Shown here one piece after another: positions 58,399-64,000 of a stretch of 64,000 nucleotides of DNA. Below the pieces are notes generated by a model. That model saw nothing but the letters and a program-made list of their open reading frames with translations. It made no database searches and was not told the DNA's origin. This stretch comes from Phascolarctobacterium_A succinatutens_B. GTDB taxonomy: Bacteria; Bacillota; Negativicutes; Acidaminococcales; Acidaminococcaceae. A program made the position numbers and the translations under genes. The DNA is taken from assembly GCF_958453765.1 (NCBI RefSeq), contig NZ_CAUDZA010000001.1, forward strand, positions 236,771-300,770, read 5' to 3'. Each line of letters starts with the position of its first letter. Position 1 is the stretch's first letter.

Positions 58399-58442
58399 CT
58401 ATTATTTCCAACCTTTATTTCTATCTTTTATTATATTCTCAT

Positions 58443-58730
58443 CTATTTTTCTGCTACCATCAGTCCGTCATCATGAACGCGCAGAGGCACCCTTAAAACC
58501 TGACCGGGATAAATATGTTTGGAATTAAGCTTGTTCGCCTGTTCAATGCGGAAAATGACTTCACGCACATCCTCACGCGCTTCTGTATGACGACCGGCAA
58601 TTTCCCACAAAGTTTCTCCCTCAGCAACAGTCACCTTATATTCCTTGTAAACTGGTTCATCAGCAAACACAGCACTATAACCGGCATAAAGGAAGCAAGC
58701 ACAGCAGATAATGCTTAAAAACTTTTTCAT
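58443..58730 (-). CDS. LysM domain exported protein
   Basis: 95 aa. A signal peptide (KKFLSIICCACFLYAGYSAVFA) precedes one LysM domain (YKVTVAEGETLWEIAGRHT...NKLNSKHIYPGQVLRVPL) that binds peptidoglycan. It lacks a catalytic domain and resembles YneA-like division suppressors, which also are short LysM proteins; that role is speculative. ATG at 58730 is favoured over a codon at 58739. Confidence 0.8.
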   Translation of the reverse strand: MKKFLSIICCACFLYAGYSAVFADEPVYKEYKVTVAEGETLWEIAGRHTEAREDVREVIFRIEQANKLNSKHIYPGQVLRVPLRVHDDGLMVAEK

Positions 58731-58893
58731 ATCTATCACCGCCTAATAAATCTTTGTTTGGTTATATTATAGTGTTTACCGTGAACTTTGTCAATGATTT
58801 TATGAATTTTTGTTTGCTGTTTTCTGATATTTTACGAACACATTTCCAAGCATCAATATAGTTTATGCGTAATATATAAAAAATCAACGCAGC

Positions 58894-58927
58894 AAAAAAA
58901 GGCATCACCTCTCGGCAATGCCTTTTT
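58894..58927. terminator. Terminator after glcD-like gene
   Basis: AAAAAGGCAT/ATGCCTTTTT stem with A/T runs on both sides; seven T on the minus strand. Confidence 0.85.
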
Positions 58928-58939
58928 GCTTAATATATG

Positions 58940-60343
58940 TTACTCTATATCAAAAATTTTGCCCGGATTCAGTATATTATTGGGGTCCAGGGCTTTTTTA
59001 ATCGCACGCATCATTTCCAGCTCATCGGGATTAGTGAATTCCTCCATAAGCTGTTTGCGTTTATACCCAATGCCATGCTCACCGCTCAAGCGGCCGCCGT
59101 GTGCGTAAATAAAGCGGTACAGCTCCTGCTGATTGGCCTTGACTCTGGCATCCCAGTCCGCATAATCCTCCTGCTCCTGCTTCAGGATATTCAAATGGAT
59201 ATTACCGTCACCGGCATGACTGGCAATGCGTGTTACCAGCTGATATTTATCAGCCAGACGCAAAATTTCCGCCAGCAGCGCAGGCTCATGATCTACCGGG
59301 CAGACAACGTCCTCCTTGCAGACAATCAGGCTTTCCGCACGCACTGCTTCGGCAAAGGCCTTACGTGCCTGCCAAATTTTATCGTGCTCCGCTACCAGCA
59401 CATCGCCGGCACCGTTTTCCGAGCAGATTTCATCCATTGTGCAGGCCTTTTCATCAAGGTCATCCTCTCCGGTGCCTTCCACTTCTACGATAAGATAATT
59501 GCCCTTGTCACTGCCCTGCAGCGTTGTACCGAGATAACGCTCTACGGATTTTATAGTAATATTATCCATGTATTCTACGCAGGTAGGCATAATACCGGCC
59601 ATAATCAGCTTGTTTACCGTGCCGATAGCATCCTCAGGGGATTCAAAAACCGCCAGCAGATCCATGCTGTACTTAGGCAACGGCAGCAGCTTCACTGTAA
59701 TCTGTGTAATGATACCAAGAGTACCCTCACTGCCGATTATCAGCTGCTCCAGGCAATAGCCTGTAGTCTGCTTCTGCAGGCGTGCTCCCAGCTGCACAAT
59801 CTTGCCGGTAGGATTTACCACCTCAACGGCATATACCTGATGACGCGTAGTACCGTATTTAACCGCGCGATTGCCACCGGCATTGGTCGCCACATTGCCG
59901 CCGATAAAGCATGAATCACCGCTGCAGGGGTCGCCTGCATAAAAGGCTCCCTTGGCCGCAGCCGCAGTCTGCAAATCGGAAGTGCGCACACCCGGCTCTA
60001 CAACCGCATACATAGCATCGGCATTAACCTCGATAATTTTATTCATCTTTTCGAGCGAAAGCACTACACCACCGTAAATGGGCACTGCACCACAGGCAAG
60101 ACCTGTGCCTGCGCCACGTGGCACAACCGGGAAGTGATATTCATTCGCCAGCTTGACCACAGCCGCCACCTGCTGTGCATTTTCCGCAAATACGACAGCC
60201 TCAGGCATATGATGATAAGCCGGGTCAGTTACTTCATCATGGGCATATATTTCCATCTGCCCTGCATCCGTCACTACATTCTGCACGCCCACCAAGGCCT
60301 GCAGCTTGGTAATTATTTCGTTAGACAGCTTGTTATACTCCAT
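58940..60343 (-). CDS. FAD-linked oxidase, glycolate/D-lactate dehydrogenase GlcD-like
   Basis: 467 aa with an FAD-binding type 4 domain (VVPRGAGTGLACGAVP near residue 80; GSEGTLGIITQ near 210) and a GlcD-type C-terminal substrate domain (HAGDGNIHLNIL; GGRLSGEHGIGYKRK). It oxidises a 2-hydroxyacid such as lactate or glycolate. It lies 92 bases downstream of an AEC permease on the same strand, which may import its substrate. No etfAB partner is present nearby. Confidence 0.88.
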   Translation of the reverse strand: MEYNKLSNEIITKLQALVGVQNVVTDAGQMEIYAHDEVTDPAYHHMPEAVVFAENAQQVAAVVKLANEYHFPVVPRGAGTGLACGAVPIYGGVVLSLEKMNKIIEVNADAMYAVVEPGVRTSDLQTAAAAKGAFYAGDPCSGDSCFIGGNVATNAGGNRAVKYGTTRHQVYAVEVVNPTGKIVQLGARLQKQTTGYCLEQLIIGSEGTLGIITQITVKLLPLPKYSMDLLAVFESPEDAIGTVNKLIMAGIMPTCVEYMDNITIKSVERYLGTTLQGSDKGNYLIVEVEGTGEDDLDEKACTMDEICSENGAGDVLVAEHDKIWQARKAFAEAVRAESLIVCKEDVVCPVDHEPALLAEILRLADKYQLVTRIASHAGDGNIHLNILKQEQEDYADWDARVKANQQELYRFIYAHGGRLSGEHGIGYKRKQLMEEFTNPDELEMMRAIKKALDPNNILNPGKIFDIE

Positions 60344-60435
60344 AATTCAGTCCTCCTCATTTGCAACATTTATATTTTAAACCACTCTATGCTTATTTTA
60401 TCACAAACAGCGACATTTATAACAGCAAATATTTT

Positions 60436-61374
60436 TCAGTGTACCAACCACATATAAAACGGTATTGCAAAGACCGCCAGCACCGTGCTTACCGCCGTCA
60501 GCATAGCAGCATATTTATAATCGCCGCCGTAGCCTTTGGCCACAATCGCCGTATTTGTCATCGCCGGCATGGCCGCCATAATGACAAATACCTTTTCCAT
60601 CATCGGCTCCAGATGGAAAAACGGCAGGATCAGGAAAACTATCCAAGGACAGATTAAATAGCGTCCCAGCATAGCAACTACCAGCTCCTTGCCTACGGCA
60701 ATTTCTTCCCAACGGGTTTTGCTCATAGCAATACCGATAAACAGCATCGCCAGCGGCGTAGTCATGCTTCCCAGATAATGAAAGGACTTGAACACCGGCT
60801 CAGGCAGATTCCATTCCAGCAGTACCATCACTACGCCCAGCATAAAGCCCATCAGCGGCGGCGACATAATGCTTTTCAGTGTCTTACGGCTGAAAAGCGG
60901 CATGGTTACGCCATTGCTGCTTGCCAAATCATGAAAGCCGATAGTCCAGAAAAGCGTTGTGTTCACCATGTAGTAAATCATAATATACGGCGCACCGGCA
61001 TCACCGAATAAGGCTATACCTAACGGCAGGCCGATAAAAATTGTGTTGGAAAAGCTGACGCAGATAGAAAAAATTCCTCTGTGCTCCGGCGGAACACCTA
61101 TCAGACGTCCGAGCAGCCTGCTGATAAAATAGCCTGCCAGCATCGAAATAACCGGTACAATCAGGCCATGAGAAAGCGTAATAAGCTGGTCATGCTTAAA
61201 CTGCCCCAAAATATTGGTCAGCATATATGTAGGCAGGCAGACATAATTCACCAGACGCGAAATCAGCGCCACACTTTCCTCACTGAACCAACCCCTGCGC
61301 TCTAAATAAAAGCCGACAGCAATCATCAGCATGATGGTCAGCACACCGTTTAATGCATGTAAAACTATTTCCAT
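60436..61374 (-). CDS. AEC family permease (second copy in window)
   Basis: 312 aa with about ten TM helices, homologous to the AEC protein at 24817-25773 (shared ALNGVLTIMLMIAVGFYLERRGWF; VIMAAMPAMTNTAIVAKGYGGD). Located upstream of a GlcD-like oxidase, so its substrate is probably a 2-hydroxy or dicarboxylic acid. Confidence 0.85.
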   Translation of the reverse strand: MEIVLHALNGVLTIMLMIAVGFYLERRGWFSEESVALISRLVNYVCLPTYMLTNILGQFKHDQLITLSHGLIVPVISMLAGYFISRLLGRLIGVPPEHRGIFSICVSFSNTIFIGLPLGIALFGDAGAPYIMIYYMVNTTLFWTIGFHDLASSNGVTMPLFSRKTLKSIMSPPLMGFMLGVVMVLLEWNLPEPVFKSFHYLGSMTTPLAMLFIGIAMSKTRWEEIAVGKELVVAMLGRYLICPWIVFLILPFFHLEPMMEKVFVIMAAMPAMTNTAIVAKGYGGDYKYAAMLTAVSTVLAVFAIPFYMWLVH

Positions 61375-61395
61375 TGTTTATTCCCCTCATAAGGC

Positions 61396-61425
61396 AAAAA
61401 TTGCCGAAGCATTCAGCTCCGGCAA
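61396..61425 (-). terminator. Terminator of the gene at 61434
   Basis: On the minus strand TTGCCG/CGGCAA stem followed by TTTTTG. Confidence 0.75.
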
Positions 61426-61433
61426 CGAAGATT

Positions 61434-61772
61434 TTAGTTTTTGGATTTTTTTACTTCTTCCAGTTTGTTTTTCATCCAGTCAATCATTGCTACCTTGCCA
61501 AAATCGTGCCAAGTTTCACATTCGGTATTTTTGGCAATATACTCATTCCACTTATCCTGATTAACATTTTCTACTTCCATCAGGTTCATAATGCCAAAGC
61601 CGCTGCGCCAGATCATATCATCCATAGAAGTAAATTTGCTGTTTTCCTGCAAAAACTTAGGATTGAATAATTCCTGGAAGGATACCTTGTTCAAAATCTT
61701 GCCCAGTTCCTTATCCTCGGTAAAAACTCCCAGATAATGCTTAAAGGTTTTATCTAATTTATTTTTTTCCAT
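61434..61772 (-). CDS. Conserved-looking small cytoplasmic protein, function unknown
   Basis: 112 aa from an ATG at 61772 with GGAGG upstream; an earlier frame to 61814 has no ribosome site. Charged, helical, rich in Lys, Asn and Trp (DDMIWRSGFGIMNLMEVENVNQDKWNEYI; CETWHDFGKVAMIDWMKNKLEE). No TM segment or signal peptide. No family recognised. Confidence 0.65.
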   Translation of the reverse strand: MEKNKLDKTFKHYLGVFTEDKELGKILNKVSFQELFNPKFLQENSKFTSMDDMIWRSGFGIMNLMEVENVNQDKWNEYIAKNTECETWHDFGKVAMIDWMKNKLEEVKKSKN

Positions 61773-61902
61773 CTTGCTTCCTCCAAAAATAGTTGTATAA
61801 GGGTATTTTAACACAAAAGCAATAAAATGGCACTAGCATTTTCATATTCCGTGTACAGAATCATTAATTTATGCCCGCATAACACAGATATGATAATCAT
61901 TA

Positions 61903-61931
61903 TTGAATTCCTACTAAATTCATAGTAGAAT
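61903..61931 (+). promoter_or_regulatory. Promoter and operator of the Rrf2 gene
   Basis: TTGAAT (61903-61908), 17-base spacer, TAGAAT (61926-61931). An inverted repeat CTACT (61911-61915) / AGTAG (61924-61928) lies in the spacer, a likely autoregulatory Rrf2 site. Confidence 0.65.
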
Positions 61932-61958
61932 ATAGTCATTAGAAAGGTTGTGACCGTA

Positions 61959-62393
61959 ATGAAAATTTCTACCAAGGGACGTTATGCCCTGCGATTGATG
62001 CTCGATTTAGCAATCAACCACACCGGTAGCTATATACCATTAAAAACAGTTGCCCAACGGCAAAATATTTCCGATAAATACTTAGAGCAAATTATTCACC
62101 AGCTGAGTAAAGCAGGCTTTGTCCAAAGTGCTCGCGGCGCTCAGGGAGGCTATCGTCTGGCGCGCACGCCTGATGAATACACTGTCGGTGAAATTCTGCG
62201 CACAGTCGAGGGCAGTCTTGCTCCCGTATCCTGCCTGGACTGCAAAACACCCTGCGATCAGTTTGATTCCTGTATCACCATCGGTCTGTACAAAAAAATT
62301 CAGCAGGCCATTGACGGCGTAGTTGACCACACTACGCTGCACGATATGATAAGCGATTACCGTGCCAAGCATCCGAAGGCTGAAAATATTTAA
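61959..62393 (+). CDS. Rrf2 family transcriptional regulator, cysteine-containing
   Basis: 144 aa from ATG at 61959 (the GTG at 61950 abuts the ribosome site). The winged helix MKISTKGRYALRLMLDLA and ARGAQGGYRLAR are the Rrf2 signature. It has the CLDCKTPCDQFDSC cysteine cluster, like IscR/NsrR-type proteins that bind an Fe-S cluster, rather than CymR, which lacks it. Cys-rich regulation of Fe-S biogenesis is inferred; no isc/suf genes are adjacent. Confidence 0.88.
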   Translation: MKISTKGRYALRLMLDLAINHTGSYIPLKTVAQRQNISDKYLEQIIHQLSKAGFVQSARGAQGGYRLARTPDEYTVGEILRTVEGSLAPVSCLDCKTPCDQFDSCITIGLYKKIQQAIDGVVDHTTLHDMISDYRAKHPKAENI

Positions 62394-62452
62394 AAGCGAG
62401 CTAAGCACCAGCATTTTATAGAAAAATAACAAAGCATTAGGAGGAAAATAAT

Positions 62453-63028
62453 ATGAACAGAGAAGAAGCCTGGAATTTATTACGTCAATATAACAAGGAG
62501 TCCTTTCATTTACGTCATGCGCTGACTGTAGAAGGCATTATGCGTTACTTTGCCAAGGAGCTTGGCTATGCAGACCAGGAGGAATACTGGGGCATCGTAG
62601 GCCTGCTGCATGACTTGGATTTTGAGCTGTATCCCGAGGAACACTGCGTAAAATCTCAGGAGCTGATGCGCGAGCACGGCGTGGACGAAAGCATTATCCG
62701 TTCCACTGCCAGCCACGGCTGGGGCCTGACTGCCGCTAACATCGAACCTGAGCATCAAATGGAAAAGGTGCTTTTCGCTATCGATGAGCTTTCCGGCTTA
62801 ATCGGTGCCGCTGCCCTTATGCGCCCCTCCAAAAGCGTACAGGACATGGAGCTGAAATCCCTGAAGAAAAAATTTAAGGACAAACACTTTGCTGCCGGCT
62901 GTAGCCGCGATGTAATCAAACAGGGTGCCGATATCCTGGGCTGGCCTTTGGACGAGCTGATGGAGAAAACCATCGCCGCTATGCGTGTGGACGAAGCAGC
63001 CATCAACGAAGTCTGCGATAAATTATGA
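62453..63028 (+). CDS. HD domain phosphohydrolase-like protein
   Basis: 191 aa. An HD fold with metal ligands in HLRHALTVEG, LLHDLDF and SHGW, in the order H...HD...H expected for the superfamily. No other domain. Substrate unknown. AGGAGG precedes the ATG. The stop overlaps the next gene by 4 bases. Confidence 0.85.
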   Translation: MNREEAWNLLRQYNKESFHLRHALTVEGIMRYFAKELGYADQEEYWGIVGLLHDLDFELYPEEHCVKSQELMREHGVDESIIRSTASHGWGLTAANIEPEHQMEKVLFAIDELSGLIGAAALMRPSKSVQDMELKSLKKKFKDKHFAAGCSRDVIKQGADILGWPLDELMEKTIAAMRVDEAAINEVCDKL

Positions 63029-63918
63029 GGCGCACAGCCTTAATCTGCTCTTTGCTGCTCAGCCTTGCAGGCAGCAGCTTCGCGGCCACAGCTGAAGAGA
63101 TGTTGCAGGATTATCAACAGAAACCGGCCATAGTTGCCAATAATCCCACCAAACAGGCTGAGCCGACGGAAGCCGAAAGCAGTATTGACTCTTCCCAAGC
63201 AGAGGAAAACGCTGCAGACAATAACATCGTAAGCACTGCTCCTACTGTACCGGCAACGCCAAAGCAGGAAGAAACAGCAGCCGAAGCGCCCATGACAGTG
63301 AATGAAGCAAAAGCACCTATGGCAGAAGTGCCAACAACACCAGCTGCTGCAAATACTGCAGCTAAACCGCCTGTTGTCAGCAACGAGCCTGTGCCGCCGG
63401 CAGATAAACCCAAGCCTAAACCAAAGCTGAATCTTGTAGGCAAGCCGCCGCTGCCCAGGCAGTTCATGCGTACACCGCAGGCAAGCGATTTCATCAGCGT
63501 CAGCAGTGAAGCCGGCGGCTATAGTATGGCTGTGCCCAAGGCCTTCGGTAAAAATCCGCTGGCAGACCTGCCGCAAGCCGAAGGAGCTATGCTGGTGCGC
63601 ACTGCAGGCAACACTCTGATGCTGGCAGCAACCGTGCTTGACCCTGCGGACACTGCAAGCTTTAAGGCAACAGAAGCTCTGCCTGTCTATGAAAATGCCA
63701 AAGTATACTGGCAATGGCAGCATGGCAATCAGTTAATATGGACCTGCCGCCTGAGTGCCCACAATGATTATCATGGCAACAAGCTGCTTTTGACCGCAGA
63801 AGCTCAGCAGAACGGCAAAACCTACAAGTTGCTGTACGTAATGCCTGCGCTACAGGCAGATAACTATCTGTCCCAGGCCATTTATTCCTTAGACAGCTTT
63901 AAACTGAATCAGCCATAA
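63025..63918 (+). CDS. Secreted protein with Ala/Pro/Thr-rich linker
   Basis: 297 aa. A signal peptide (ALICSLLLSLAGSSFAA) is followed by a low-complexity, Ala/Pro/Thr/Glu-rich stretch (about 30-140) and a globular C-terminal domain (about 150-297; MRTPQASDFISVSSEAGGYSMAVPKAF; WQWQHGNQLIWTCRLSAHNDYHGNKLLL). No family recognised. Coupled to the HD gene by an ATGA overlap. Confidence 0.7.
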   Translation: MRRTALICSLLLSLAGSSFAATAEEMLQDYQQKPAIVANNPTKQAEPTEAESSIDSSQAEENAADNNIVSTAPTVPATPKQEETAAEAPMTVNEAKAPMAEVPTTPAAANTAAKPPVVSNEPVPPADKPKPKPKLNLVGKPPLPRQFMRTPQASDFISVSSEAGGYSMAVPKAFGKNPLADLPQAEGAMLVRTAGNTLMLAATVLDPADTASFKATEALPVYENAKVYWQWQHGNQLIWTCRLSAHNDYHGNKLLLTAEAQQNGKTYKLLYVMPALQADNYLSQAIYSLDSFKLNQP

Positions 63919-63945
63919 AGAAAAATCCTCCGACAGCTCGCCAGC

Positions 63946-64000
63946 TGTAGTGACCCCAAAAAGTTAGACTTTTATTACGCAGCAGAATTTAGAATCTGTT
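63946..64000 (-). mobile_element. End of an IS3-family-like insertion element
   Basis: TGTAGTGACCCCAAAAAGTT at 63946 closely resembles the terminal inverted repeat of many IS3-family elements (TG...GACCCCAAAAGTTAGAC). The element extends beyond the right edge, so target duplication and the other end cannot be seen. Confidence 0.65.
63975..64000 (-). CDS. Transposase OrfB C-terminus, partial
   Basis: On the minus strand a frame ending QILNSAA followed by TAA (63977-63975) fits the last residues of IS3-type OrfB transposases, 29 bases inside the element end. Only eight codons are visible. Confidence 0.4.

Overview
The window reads as chromosomal DNA of an anaerobic, sodium-cycling Negativicutes bacterium, probably near Acidaminococcaceae/Phascolarctobacterium. 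That placement is inferred from gene content: a biotin-dependent Na+-pumping malonate decarboxylase, Firmicutes-type gene orders (yybS-gdpP-rplI, pdxST with PdxR) and the general protein character. No rRNA, tRNA or CRISPR array was seen.

Layout. 1-10 kb: the end of an AGCS symporter, pcrA-ligA, a TtcA-like tRNA thiolase with a DMT exporter, and a hybrid histidine kinase-HPt-fluoride channel operon. 10.1-13.8 kb: an AT-rich accessory island. It holds a DpnA-like adenine methyltransferase with a small XRE regulator, a second XRE regulator with a DpnI-like endonuclease, and a BrnT/BrnA toxin-antitoxin pair behind a leader that looks like an attenuator. Its modules are separated by copies of one terminator sequence. 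13.8-24.8 kb: housekeeping genes (bioB, vanZ-like, folD, fhs, an ftsI-type PBP, ftsW, trmB, gluQ, thioesterase).

24.8-37.7 kb (minus strand) is the centrepiece: a complete malonate decarboxylase operon. The order is small membrane subunit, madB, birA, a HutP-family RNA-binding protein, madA, madE, madC, madD, madH, mdcG, two identical biotin carrier genes, madL, madM, mdcB, then an AEC transporter. Malonate enters by MadLM. MadH and MdcB/MdcG make and charge the acyl-carrier prosthetic group. MadA forms malonyl-ACP, MadCD move the carboxyl group to biotin on MadF, and MadB decarboxylates it while exporting Na+. BirA biotinylates MadF, and bioB lies elsewhere in the window. A HutP-like antiterminator inside the operon, with one intrinsic terminator just behind the operon promoter and a second directly after the hutP-like gene, suggests ligand-controlled antitermination. 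I know of no described malonate system regulated this way.

37.9-64 kb: patatin-like lipase, a novel-looking regulator next to an M20 peptidase, a 5'-nucleotidase family protein, PdxR with pdxST, TauE-like exporter, rplI-gdpP-yybS, cold shock protein, a probable ferric-iron ABC transporter with two different ATPases, LysM protein, FAD-linked oxidase with a second AEC transporter, an Rrf2 regulator, an HD-domain protein, and the edge of an IS3-type element at the right end.
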